Shown here in pieces: positions 1 through 13,400 of a stretch of DNA of 64,000 bases. The notes beneath the pieces are model-generated. The model was given only the letters and a program-made list of their open reading frames with translations, ran no database searches and was not told the origin of the DNA. The position numbers and the translations under genes were made by a program. How positions within the stretch are numbered: position 1 is the first letter of the stretch; each line of letters opens with the position of its first letter. Origin of the DNA: Tetrahymena thermophila SB210 (lineage: Eukaryota; Ciliophora; Oligohymenophorea; Hymenostomatida; Tetrahymenidae); contig NW_002476348.1 of the NCBI RefSeq assembly GCF_000189635.1, positions 186,001 to 250,000 of the forward strand, written 5' to 3'.

Positions 1-803
<803 letters not shown>

Positions 804-1570
804 TTAAATAAATAAATTATGCTTTTTAAAAATCATTAAATTATTTATTTATTCTTTTTAGTTTTTCATGATTTAAAAAAAGTTTGTTTGAATTTTAAAA
901 AATTTTAAGAATTTTTTATTAGAGTTAAATTTTAAAAAATAAAAATTTTTATATTTAAGTGAAGATATATTTTAGTTTAATAATTTGTATTTAAGTGAAG
1001 ATAAATTTTAGTTTAATCATTTATTTTTAATTAAGAAATAAAAATAAATTATTTTAAGAATTATGTCTAAAGTTAAAATATTTATTTTTTTTTATAGAAC
1101 TAAACTTTGATAACTTTTTGAGATTAAATAAGAAAAAATCTTAGATCAATTCCAGAATAAATAAATATTGAAGGATACTATTTAATCTTTATTTAGAACT
1201 AATTTAGTTTTCTATTTATCAATTTTTACTTTCTTTAAGAAAGTATTCTTATCAATTTTGATGTTAAATTTATTGAATTGAATAATTAAGGTCAATTTTA
1301 ATAAAATTCCTGTAATAAATTTTTTAATATCCTGATTAAATATTATTAGGAAATAGTAAAAAACAAAATCTAATCTGTGAAATAATATTAAATTTGATTT
1401 GATTTGACTTTCTCAAACTTTTTTTTCTAGAATATCATAATAAATAATTTTCATTTTTTCAAATATTTTTAATTATTTTTTTGTAATTTAAAAGCAAGAC
1501 ATTTTGATAGATAATATTTTTAAGTTAACAAACAAATTAAAAAAAAAATAATAATAAAATAAAATAAGAT
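804..1570. other. AT-rich intergenic region
   Basis: Spacer between the ABC transporter stop and the first GST start. It holds poly-A/T runs and a short direct repeat (ATTTAAGTGAAGATA, twice around 953-1003). No gene, tRNA or clear regulatory element was recognised. It must contain the promoter of the downstream GST, because the two genes point the same way. Confidence 0.6.
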
Positions 1571-2296
1571 ATGGCTACTCTTGGTTATTGGGATATTAGA
1601 GGTTTGGCTGAACCAATACGTCTTTTGCTTTCTTATTTGAAAGTCCCTTATACCGATAAATTGTACTAATTCGATAACAGTGAATGGGTTGAATAAGATA
1701 AACAAAATTTTGATCATAGCTTTCCTAACTTACCTTACTACATTGATGGAGATATTAAGATAGTTTAATCATCAGCTATACCTATATACATCATCAAAAA
1801 AAATAACAGATACGATTTAATTGGCTAAAATATTGACGGAACCTTTAATTAAAGAGAGATTAAAGTGATTGAAATGGTTGGGGTAGTTAATGATATTAGA
1901 ACTTAAATTATTAGACTTTGCTTTAATCCTGAATTTAAAAAATTGAGAGAAAATTATTTTGCAACTAACATTTCGGGATTGTTGAATGTAATTTAGTAAT
2001 TGACAATATTTTTTAATTAATTTTAATTTTATTAATAGAAAGTTGTAGAGTTTTTAGGACAAAAAGAATTCCTCCTTGACACCCTAACATATGCTGACTT
2101 TATTTTCTATGATACAATAATACTTCTTTCTTATCTATATCCTTAATCTTAATGCAAAGCATTAACTGACTACGCCAAAAGATTTGAAAACATCGACGGA
2201 ATTAAGTAGTATGTAGAGACTCCTCACTCATATGATAAATTATTCTTTCACAAAACCTATGCAAGTTGGTCAGGTCCTAATTCTGATTAATTTTGA
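1571..2296 (+). CDS. Glutathione S-transferase, mu-class-like (copy 1 of 3)
   Basis: Cytosolic GSTs conjugate glutathione to electrophiles. Two exons, 1571-1987 and 2039-2296, with a 51-bp phase-0 intron, give about 224 residues, the usual mu-class length. The N-terminus carries the mu-type thioredoxin-fold start LGYWDIRGLAEPIRLLL, whose Tyr is the expected catalytic residue. The glutathione-binding segment is FPNLPYYIDGDIKIVQSSAI. The second exon resumes with KVVEFLGQKEFLLDTLTYAD, the helical C-terminal domain. The alternative donor at 1996 would break frame, so 1988 was chosen. The protein ends with ASWSGP, a tail shared by the other two copies. It is the first gene of a same-strand trio. 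Substrate range is unknown. Confidence 0.92.
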
Positions 2297-5200
2297 TTTT
2301 TTTTACTTAATTTTATATGGCTTTTTTTATTTTTTATATTAGTAATAATATTATTTAGATTATAATTTAAAACCTTTAAATTTTAAATTTTTATTTTTAT
2401 TTAACTGTTAATTTTAATATTAATTGATTTAGCTAATCAATGTTTTATTTTTTTCTATTTCTTTACAAATTATTCTTACACTGATAAATTAAGACTGTGC
2501 AAATATTGAAAGCAATCTTCTTTTTTATTAAATCTATTTCATTAAATTAATTTTACAATTTTTAAATAAATAAGTTTTAAAAGAAAACAAAATATATTTT
2601 TTTAATTTTTAAAAATGTTTAAAAAATAGAAATAATTTTTATTTGTTTTTAATATCTTTTTAAGCTTAAAAGTAAAATCTAATAATTGTTTTAACAAAAA
2701 AAAATTTATTTTAAATAAATGTCTATCATTTTATAAATAGAAGAAAAATTTTGTTAAAATATCAAAGTCAATTTTGAATTTCTTATTAAAAACAATTTAT
2801 TCATAAATAGGATGAAAAACATTTAATTTAGAAATTTTATTCTTTTATTCAAATGTTTGTTAGATTTATTTAATTTTATGATTTATTTTTGTTTTAAAAT
2901 TTTAATAAGTTAATAAAAAATTCAGAAGTTTCTGGATTTAATTAAATAAATGTTCAAATTCAAATTTTTACAAACAAAATTCTTAGTAAATTAATTAGTA
3001 ATCTATATTTTTAAAAAATTTTTTTTGAAGTAGTAAAGTTGTTTTCTTGTAAACTTTCTAACAAAAGTTGATTTTTAAATTGATTTTAATCATATAATTA
3101 AGCGCATTTTGATTTATATTTCATGTTTCTTTAGATTGATTAACTATGTTTAAAAGCTAATGCTACTTTATTTGAATAATAATAAAACGTTTTAAATACT
3201 AGTTATCAAATAAATAAAAACTTACATTTTAACTTATTAGCTTTTTGTTTATTTGTTTATTAATTAAATTTACAGGAATATTTTTAAAAAATTCTTGCAA
3301 TTTTCATGTGAACATTCAACCAGTCTTAATTAAAATGTAAATAAAAATATATCTGTCTCTTTCTGATATATTCTATAAAAAATTAAACTTTAAACCCTGG
3401 ATATAGATAGATCTGATTGTAAGAAGACTCTCATTTTACAAAATCGACATATTTCTAAAATTCAGTTAATTTTAAATATTTTATATCGCTATTATCTTAA
3501 ATGTTGTATTTAAACTTTAAATATTAATAATAACTATTAGAATTATATATCAAAGCAATTTAATATAAAATAATTTATTTTCTAACAAGCTAAATTGTAT
3601 TCAAACTCAAAAATTTCTGTAAAATATTAAAGAAAATAGTTTTTTCATAATAGAAATATATTTTTTGATAATATTTATTTGCTAGAAACTCGAGTTGATA
3701 AGTTATAATTTTAAAACATATTTGAGATTTATTTAAAGTCTTCATAATAAAAATAAATTCTATTTTTGAAGTTTATTTGATTTTTTGATTTTAAATAATG
3801 TCGAGCTAGGTATCTATTTTTAAATTTAACCCTACACATCTGTGTTTATCAAGTTTTTTTGAACTCCAAAATGATATTTTAATCAGATTTAAAATACTTT
3901 CTTTCAATCAGATTTAGCTTTTAATATTTCCATTTATTTTTGATAGTATTTCACCTAATTAAAATTTTTGTGAATATTAATTGATAAAAAAATTTATTTT
4001 TAGGATAAAATTAAAATAGAACTTGAAAGTCGACCAACATTATTGAAAGGATTTTTAAAATTGATGAATAGAGGTATCATAATTATAGAAGAATAAAATA
4101 TTATTAGAAAGTATCTAAATTCATTTTTAAAATGTTTGATTTTTTATTATATTAGATTGAATGTAATGCTCTACATATTTTTAGGGTTTTTAGAATATTA
4201 AAAGGTTCGCTTTATTTTGGTAATAAAATTAAAATATTCATAACAAAAGAGAAAATAAAATTAAAAGTTATTTCTAATTTAAATTGTTTTTTTTTATATG
4301 TAAATGAGAAATCTCTATAATTTTCTAATATATAATGAATAAAAGTGTTTACTTTCAGCTGCAAGTATAATTTTTGATAGATTTGCGAAAGCACAAAAGC
4401 CGTCTTTTGTCGCTCACAATTAATAAAAAGAGCATATTAAAAATAAATTTTTCTTATATTTTTCTTAGAATATTAGACACATTAGAAGATTAGAAAAAAT
4501 AAAAAGTTTCTTTAATTATTCCTGTAATTTCTTTTACACTTTATAAATTACGACCACTTATTAGCTGAAAGTACTTTTTTTTTTAGTATAGAGAGCCAGA
4601 TTACATAAAATTTGAAGTAGACGTGATTTAATTAGGAAAAAAATCAAGAAAACTTCTCAAAGTGGGAATTATATTTAAATTTTGAATGTATAGCCTTCTA
4701 AATTAATAATTTAATTAATCTGATAACAAACAAATAAAATAAGAAACAAAAGTAAATGGTTTCTTTAAATTTTAGATTCAAAAAATGAAATTGAAAATAA
4801 GATTTAAGCAAGATATCAGCTTTGTCAAATATTATTCATTCTAAAGATACAGCAATCAATGCAAATTTTAACAATGTTAAAACTATCTTAAACACTAATG
4901 CCAGCAGGATTTTCTTGATTTGCTTTTATATTATGTTAAAATAAAAAAAGGCTTATCTTGAATTATCATGCTAACTTTTTGCTAACTACAAAAAATCATA
5001 TTTAATGCTTCATCTCTGTTAATAATCTCTTAAAATAATTTTGCTCGAAATGAAGATAATCAATTATTTATTACTATTCCTGACTCTAAGATTCTTTTCC
5101 ATTAAGGCAAATTTATCTTATAAAATAAGGGAGTTAATAAATATACAAACACACTTTATAAAACATCTAAATGATATTCAGCGATAATAAATAGCTTTGC

Positions 5201-7070
5201 TCTTATCATCATATTGAAAAGAATTTACGTTCTATCAATATGAATTGTGTATGAATAGAAAAAAGAATAGCTGGAAGAATTAAAGTATATACATGGACTT
5301 TTGTATGCTATCTGTTCATTAAGATCTTTAGCAAATATAAAATTAATTTGGCTAAAGAACTACAAAAACCAATAAAATAAATAAGGCTCACAAATAATCA
5401 AACAACATAATATACAAAATCGTGTATCAAACTTAGTCTTCTAAAGCTTATTCGTTTCTATAAATTGCGCAAAAATTAAGATATTAGCTACAATTATTAT
5501 TCAATGAATATAAAATAACTTTTATTTCAATAATAGTTCACACTATTTGTTAATAACCACCAACAAATCTATCAAATAATTAATCATATTCACATTCAAG
5601 TTATATAAAAACAATCTATTAAAAAATATATTTATAAAAACCTCAACTAACTAACTAATTAACTACTTAACTAATACTATATTAATTAATAAATTATTTA
5701 TTTGTAAATACATTCATTTACTTTATGTACATATTTCAACTTAACAAATTTTTAAAATAATCATCAACTATATTTCACATTCATCTCAATACATTCATTC
5801 ATTTATTCTTTCTTTCTTTTAAATTTCTTTTACTCTTTGTTTACGTGTTTTTTTGATTTTTTTACCTGTCTTTTAGCTCATCAGATGTAAGTAATATTGT
5901 TTGTTTTTAATTCCTTAAAAAATCTATGTAAACTTTTTAATTTTTTTACTAACTTCTGATGAATTACATTCTCTAAAAATTAAAATTTTCTTTTCAGATT
6001 CGCATGAGAAAATTAATTTGTTTGAATTTTATTTGGTAATGCGCTTTTTAAATCGATTTCTGTGTTTATATCTTAACACGAATAAATTAATATCCCCCTC
6101 AGTTAAAATCAAAATACATCTCACAAATTAATTAATAAATAAAATCAAAACACGTGAAATCATCTTGAAAGAAAAAAGTACAAAAAGTATTTAAATTTTT
6201 TGAATTCAGAATTGTCATCTTGGCATTCTCTCATTAACACGTATTAGCAGGAAATAACTAATTCTAAATACCATAAAAGAAAATGGAAAAAATAACATTT
6301 TGTGTGTATTTTGTCTGAGTGAAGAGAATAAATTTATTAGCTAACTTATTGAGAAATTAAAAAATGTAAATTGAATGTCAAATAAGTTTTTTTAATATAA
6401 TGTTTGAATAATTAAACTGATAATCAAAGTAATTTCAAGAATTAAGTTTTTTAAAACTAAATACTAAGTATATTTAATTAATATTAACAATATCTGTTTT
6501 TAAAAATAATATTTGTCAATTAATAATTTTTATATCTTTAAATTAAAATCTAAATATTTTATAAAAAATAATTATTTTAAAATAAATTATTTAAAATGAA
6601 TTATTAAATTTATTTCCTAATTATTATTTAATATTTTTTTTTCAATTAAATATTTCAAATTAATTTAATAAAAACGTTTTAAAAATTAATTTAATTTTGT
6701 TATTTTTCTTTTAAAATAATACAGTTTGAATAAATATAGTTTGAGACATATTTGACTTTATATTTTTATAATAAGAATTTTCTTTGGGAAAGAGTTAGTC
6801 ATTTTATATTTCTTAATTTTTAGAGTTTATCAGAAAATTTTCTGATTTTAATCTTGATTTAGAGCGTATTTTGGTTAATTTTGAATTTAATTTTTTAAAA
6901 AATATTCGCTAAACAAATAAATTATTTATCTTGCTTATTAATATAAGATATTTTTGATTTAATTTAGTTTTAATTAGATAGATAGATAAGAGACAGGCAA
7001 TACGTATTTCCTAAAAACAAAATATAATTCAAAAAATAAAAAAAGATTTAGATAAGTTATTTAGGTGAAA
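2297..7070. other. Long gene-poor region with weak coding-like remnants
   Basis: About 4.8 kb without a confident gene. Most is very AT-rich. Between about 4780 and 5900 the base composition is less extreme. Short open stretches in changing frames appear there, including a 55-codon ORF at 5050-5217 whose start looks like a signal peptide (MKIINYLLLFLTLRFFSIKA), and a Gln/Leu-rich open stretch around 5255-5510. These could be remnants of a decayed gene or chance ORFs, since only TGA stops translation here. A hairpin-forming GC-richer spot lies at 4385-4413. Short CTAA-type tandem repeats occur at about 5640-5680. Confidence 0.45.
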
Positions 7071-7790
7071 ATGTAGGGCACTTTTGGATATTGGTGGGTT
7101 AGAGGAAGCGCACAACCAATTCGTTTCTTATTGGCATATTTAAAGATAGAACATAATTCTAAAATATACACTAACTTTGATGACTGGTTTGCTATAGATA
7201 AACAAAATCTTGGTCTAGATTTACCTAATATCCCTTTCTGGATAGACAAGGATGTTAAACTTACAGAGTCAGCAGCTATACCTGTTTATTTAATAAAAAA
7301 ATGCAACAGACATGACCTTTTAGGCTAAAATAGAGATGGTTCTTTCAACTATAAAGAAGTATAAGTATAGCAACTTTTAGGTTATTTTAGAGACGTCAAC
7401 AGAGAGTTTACTTCAAATATATGCCCAAATAAGGATTTTGAAAATATTAAAGACAAATTACTCAATGAAAAAATGCAAAACATGCTTGATGTATTTAAAG
7501 CTTTTTTTAAAAAAAATATAATAAATTATTTATTTATTTTAAAGAAAATAGTAAAGATCCGTGGAAATCAATAATACCTACTAGGAGAAATTACGTATGC
7601 TGATTTTGTATTTTATGAAATATTAAATTACTACAAATATATATATCCACAAACCATAAATAAATCATTATAAGACTATATTAATAATTTCGAAAGTTTA
7701 CCAGGCATTAAAGAGTATTTGTTGCTTCCTGATATTGACCTAAAACAATTTTTACCTTCTCAATTTTACACTTGGTCAGGTCCCTAATGA
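7071..7790 (+). CDS. Glutathione S-transferase, mu-class-like (copy 2 of 3)
   Basis: Two exons, 7071-7490 and 7545-7790, with a 54-bp phase-0 intron at the same place as in the other two copies, give about 221 residues. The start is MQGTFGYWWVRGSAQPIRF: the catalytic-position Tyr is kept, but IRGLAEP of a standard mu GST is changed to VRGSAQP. The glutathione-site segment LPNIPFWIDKDVKLTESAAI is present. Exon 2 reads KIVKIRGNQQYLLGEITYAD and ends in YTWSGPQ before TGA. The intron resumes with KIV, matching KVV in copy 1, which supports the splice. Identity between copies is limited outside the GSH site, so the trio is an old duplication. Confidence 0.92.
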
Positions 7791-8167
7791 CGAATAATAA
7801 AACGAATATTTATTTGTTTATTTATAAAAATAGTTAATTTATTAAATTATTTTGTTTACTTTATAAAATCTACATGTTTTTTAAAATATTTAATTTATTT
7901 ACTAAAACAATTTTGGTAAGTATTAAAATAAATATTCATAATATCTACTAAAATATAAATAATTTATTACAAAAATAAACATTTGGTTGTCTATTTATTT
8001 TGTCAAGCAAATTAATTTTACATATCTTTTACAATATTTAAGATTTGTGTTTTTATGAATGATATTAATCAAATTATCTTTTAATATAACAAACAAATCT
8101 TTTAAATTAAATTGAATATCTAATCAAAATATTATCAATCAAACTCAAAAAATCAAAGATCTAAAAA
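7791..8167. other. Short intergenic spacer between GST copies 2 and 3
   Basis: 377 bp of AT-rich sequence. Nothing recognised beyond the A-rich stretch before the next ATG. Confidence 0.6.
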
Positions 8168-8883
8168 ATGTCTGAAGATAAGTTGATATTAGGTTATTGG
8201 CCATTTAGGGGTGTTGCTTAAACAATTAGATACCTTCTTGAATACTTGGAAGTTCCATACGAACAAAAAAGTTATATGACTTATGAAGAGTGGTTTGGAA
8301 AAGACAAAAAAGAATTAGGTGCTGATTTTCCTAATTTGCCCTACATTAAATAAGGAGATTTTATTTTAACAGAATCTTACGCAATAATTATATATCTATG
8401 TAAGAAATATAATAGATTAGATTTGTTAGGTGCAGATAAAAATGACTTAATTAGAGAGACTAAAGTTCATTAAGTAGCATCAGCCATCAAAGACACTGGA
8501 AAAACTATTGGTGATTTGTGTTTTAATCCTAAGTTCCATAGCGTTAAAGATGAGGTTTACACTCAAAAACTTTCATAAATGTTAAAAGTAAAAATATTTA
8601 TAATATTTATAAGTTAATTAACTGAATTTTAAAATAGAAAACCACTGATTTTTTGGGTGATAAACAATTTTTGTTAGGAGAATTAACTATCACTGATTTT
8701 ATGTTTTATGAGTAGCTATAATACTTCAAAAATATCTTCCCTGAAAGTATAACTCCTTAGTTATAGTAATTCATTGAAAGAATAGAAAACATTCCTAAAA
8801 TTAAAGAATTTTTAAATTCAGATAGAATTTTCAAAAAATAATTTCTTCCTCCTACCTTTGCAACTTGGTCAGGTATTGAGTGA
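8168..8883 (+). CDS. Glutathione S-transferase, mu-class-like (copy 3 of 3)
   Basis: Two exons, 8168-8587 and 8638-8883, with a 50-bp phase-0 intron, give about 221 residues. The N-terminus LILGYWPFRGVAQTIRYLL has the thioredoxin-fold Tyr, and FPNLPYIKQGDFILTESYAI is the glutathione-binding segment. Exon 2 begins KTTDFLGDKQFLLGELTITD and ends FATWSGIE. The intron falls after codon 140, as in copy 2 and one codon off copy 1. All three genes share strand, length and the WSG tail, so they are best read as a tandem family of detoxification enzymes. Separate promoters are likely, because the spacers are 377 bp to 4.8 kb. Confidence 0.92.
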
Positions 8884-10494
8884 TTTAGTAAAAATAAATA
8901 AAAATTATAAGGTTATAATCATTAAATTTATGTTCGTAAGTTAATTAATATATTTACCACAAGTTTAGAAGCAATTTCTTAAATAAATCTTAATAATTAT
9001 CATAATTTTTTGATATTTGATAAAAATCTTAAAATTTTTATTTTTAATAAGAATATCTTTTTTAAATATTTTTTTTCTTTGATTAAATAAATGATTTTAG
9101 GCTAATTATTTATCTGTAAAAAATTTACAGAAAAAATAAAACTATTTTCATTCAAGTTTAATTACAAAAGAGATATTAAAAATACTAAAATTTAATTTAA
9201 ATTTTTTATTTATTAAAAATTACTAAAAAATAATTAAAATTTTCTATTTTTGAACAAAAATTCGAGACAAAATATTATTAGAATATTTAATTGATTTTGT
9301 GTACATTTTTATTGAAATTATAATTTCCTAAATATTACCTTTTTTCATAAGATTAATTTTTTAATATATTTTTATTCATTTTTTTACACAGCTCTTTTTT
9401 CAAATATTAATTTTGTTTTTTATAAAAGGATTTAAATTATTGATAAAAATTAACTATTTCTTTTTCAATATTTATCTTTATTTTGATATCAATTCAATTC
9501 ATGTTTACTTTTTTAAGAAAAATAGCAGCTTTTTTTATTCTTTTTTCTAATATTTTTCATCTTTATATTTTTATAGAATGAAAATATTATCTTCTCTATC
9601 AACGATTTTATATTTTTTAGCAAATTTTTAAAAAACTTTTTCTAATAATTTTTTATTTATTAAAATCTTTCATAAATTTATTTTTCAATATTATATTTTA
9701 ATTGAATTTGTTTTCTTAATTTTCAAAAGAATCTTAAATATTATTTTTAATTATTAGCTTTATATAAAATAGTAATCAAATAAACAATTGATAATGAAAT
9801 TTTGAGTTTAAAAATTTATTATAAATTATTAAAAAGTATTCAATTGTAGAATTTGTATAATCATTTAAAATATTTGTAATTAATTTATTAAAGGATTTTA
9901 AGATCATAATAAAAAATGAATTAAATTTTTAAAATATTTATTTTTATTTTTGATTTAGCTATCCATACAAACAAACAAATATAAACGTTTTTGGTGATAA
10001 AGTGATTATTAAATTGGTTGGATGGCAAAAATTTCATTAAATTTATACAAGAATCGATATTCAAGCAAAAAATAAATAAATGATTAAGATTATTATAAAA
10101 ATGAAAATATAAATTAAGGTATTTTGGTTTTTTATTAATAAGCAATTGAGCTCGTTAAGAAATTAGTAATTTAGTTGTTAGGAATCAATCAATCAATAAA
10201 GAATTAAGTAAAGAAAAATACAATTAATTTAATAAATTTTACACAAATACCTTTAATAATTAATTAATTTTATAATTATACTATATTGGATGATTGTAAG
10301 TTTGACTTAGATTTCATAAAAGATTATAATTAAATAATATTTTGTGTGAATTCAATTAATATATAACTATTAGCAGGTAGTTTAAATCAATAGAAGTAAG
10401 ATAGATATATACTAAACTAAGTAAGGAATATCCAATAATTTATACTTAGTAGTTGAAGAAACTCTGGAAAGTATACTGTAATTATAATTGAGTT
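8884..10494. other. AT-rich intergenic region
   Basis: About 1.6 kb with homopolymer runs and no convincing coding signal on either strand. It presumably includes the promoter of the TTLL gene. Confidence 0.6.
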
Positions 10495-13400
10495 ATGAAA
10501 GAAGCTGTAAAATTTCCAGAGATTAGTAGCAGAAAAAATTCATCAATAACTTCAACTCAATAATAATTTGCTGCTATTATTTAGTTACAGCAAAATCAAA
10601 CTTAGCAATATTCTAACACTATTATAAATAGCAAATCTAGCAATATAGGGGAACAAAAAGAATAAATGAATACTTCAACTAATACCACAGTAGATCTCAA
10701 GTACGACTAATCATAAGTCTATTAATGGGAAGAAAATTAAAAAAAAAAGTCCTCTAATTTTCACAATATCAGCTATATCAAAAGTTATAATGACTCTGAG
10801 CCTGAAAGACCCAAGCAATTATTTGTGCAAAGAACTCATGTAGATGGAAAAGTTGTAGGAGAATAATTAATTTAACAGAAAGGTATAAAATATGTATTAA
10901 ATTTAATTTAAATTCGTTTAAGTATTTGCGAATTCTATTAAAAAAACAGACAGTCATTTGATTGATGTTAAAAGATTAATTTTGTGTTGTAAAAATTAGG
11001 TGAAAATTATTAGGGCTAACAAGAAAATATGAATGAATAAAAGTATTAGAATAATAACAATAAACATTAATAAAATTAAGGAAACTCTTTCAAAAATTAG
11101 AATACTTTGTAATCTATTTCAGATAAATACAAGGTGATAAAAGAGGATGGAAGTGATTAGGAAAATCAAATCAACAGAATTACTCAAAGCAATATATAAA
11201 TTAACTATAAAAACATACAAAATAATCCACTGTAGGCAATTAATAAAAACTAAGAAGAAAAATAAAAAATATCGCTAGTTCATAAAGGTAACAACAACCA
11301 ATAGCAGTTAGTTGTAGAGAGTAGTTAAAATAAATAAAAAACAGTATCAAATGCAAATGGAAATTACATTATTTTAAATTAAGGAAATCAGAATTACAAT
11401 ATGCAATAAAATTATAATTAGAATAATCAAACTGATTTTTACAATCAAAATAATTAAGCATATGTGATTGATTAAGATTAATAAGAGGAAGATGAGGAGG
11501 GAGTAGAAGGAGAATAAGATGATGAGATATATGATGAAGATGAAAATGATGATGAGGAGAATGAGGATGGAGGTGATGATGATGACGATGAAGAAGGTGA
11601 CGATGATGAAGATTATGATGACGAAAATGAGGATTAAGAATACCCTTTTTTAGTATTGAAAGACATTATAAATTTAAAAAGATAAATAAAGCCACAAAAA
11701 AAGATTATAATAGATTTATCTTTTACAAGATATGATGTAATCAGAGATGTGTGTGAAGAAGTTTTTTGTTGGCAAATATAAGCTAATGCTAATAATAGGA
11801 CAGATTATAACATTTAATGGATTGATAGTTATATCCATGAAGATGATTTTAGGAGAATGCTACCATTTCAAAAAGTTAATCACTTTCCTGGCAGTTAATA
11901 ACTTGGTAAAAAGAATCTGCTGGGTTAGAATCTTCTGAAGATGAGAAATATTTTCCCTTAAAATTATAATTTTTATCCAATCACTTGGGTTTTACCTTTA
12001 TAATATGAAGATTTAAAAATGTATCACTACTAGAACATAAAAAGAAAACCTTATTATATTGTAAAACCAGAAGCTTCATGCTAAGGAAGAGGAATATATC
12101 TCACAAGCAGGATAGATTAGTTGTAGTCAACTGAACATTATGTAGTTTAGGAGTATATAAAAAATCCTTATTTGATTGATAACTTAAAATTCGACCTCAG
12201 ACTCTATGTGCTAATTAAAAGCGTTTCTCCTCTGAAAATTTTCCTTTATTAAGATGGGTTAGCAAGGTTTGCCACTGTGCCTTATAAGCAGCCAAATAAA
12301 CACAATATAACAAACTTAATGATGCACCTTACAAATTATGCTTTGAATAAGAAAAGTCCTGACTTCATATAAAATGAAGACAGTGAAGAAGACGATATAG
12401 GACACAAGAGGAGTTTTTCTTCTATTTTAAAAGTAATCATTGAAAATATTATTTTGTCAAATAATCTTTATATAATTCAAGATTGATATTGAATAACTTA
12501 AAAATAATTTTTGTTCAATTTTATTAGCATCTGCATGATTAAGGTCATGATGTCCAAACACTTTTAATGGAAATTCGATAAATTATAGTGAAAACAATAA
12601 TCTCAGCCTAACCATAAATGAGTCACATTTATCGGACTTGCTAGCCAAAAAATGAGATGAATGAAATGTGTTTTGAAGTTTTAGGGTAAAATTTATATTT
12701 TTGGTTCATGTTCAATTTAAAAGTTTAAAAAAAAAAAAAGATTTGATATCATGCTAGATGAAGATTTAAAGCCTTATCTTATTGAAGTAAATCATACTCC
12801 TTCTTTTTGGACTGATTCTCCACTAGACTTGTAAGTGAAGAAAAACCTAATAATTGATACTCTAAACATAGTAAATGTAACAAATCAGACTAAGAGAAAG
12901 TATAAAATTATCAAAAATTTATCATGATCTTATTTTATTTTTAATTGGAAAATAAAAGGTATTTTGAAATGAGGGTTTAATAGCAAATAGCTTCACGATC
13001 ACTGTTTAGAAAGAAATATGGACCTGCTTTGAACACAGGACAGGAAGAATTTGATGAAGAATTAATTTAATAAGAATTTTATGAGTGGGAGGAAGACAAT
13101 ATGGGAGCATATATGAGAATATATCCCTCAAGTGATGATCCATTAAATTACACTCAATTTTTATAAGCTTCTGGAAGTACTCTTTCTGATTAACTTTAAA
13201 GAAAGAAGAGATTTGGAAATAACACTGAAGTAGTAAATGGTAATGGGAATGTATTTTAAAATTAATAACAGAATTAACAAGCTTAATAGTAAATAAATAT
13301 GATTTAATCTCAAAATAATAATGCAGTTTATCCTTATAACTATCAAAATACAATTGGCTCTTAAAGAAATCAGGGTGAATATCAGTAAGTTTATTCTCAT

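Noticed and set aside
4212-4394. Minus-strand ORF with hydrophobic end
   Set aside because: Phe/Ile/Lys-rich composition mirrors base composition, with no domain and no coding-like G/C rise.
11747-11938. Plus-strand ORF inside the TTLL gene
   Set aside because: It is an out-of-frame shadow of exon 2, where the TTL catalytic domain is read in another frame.
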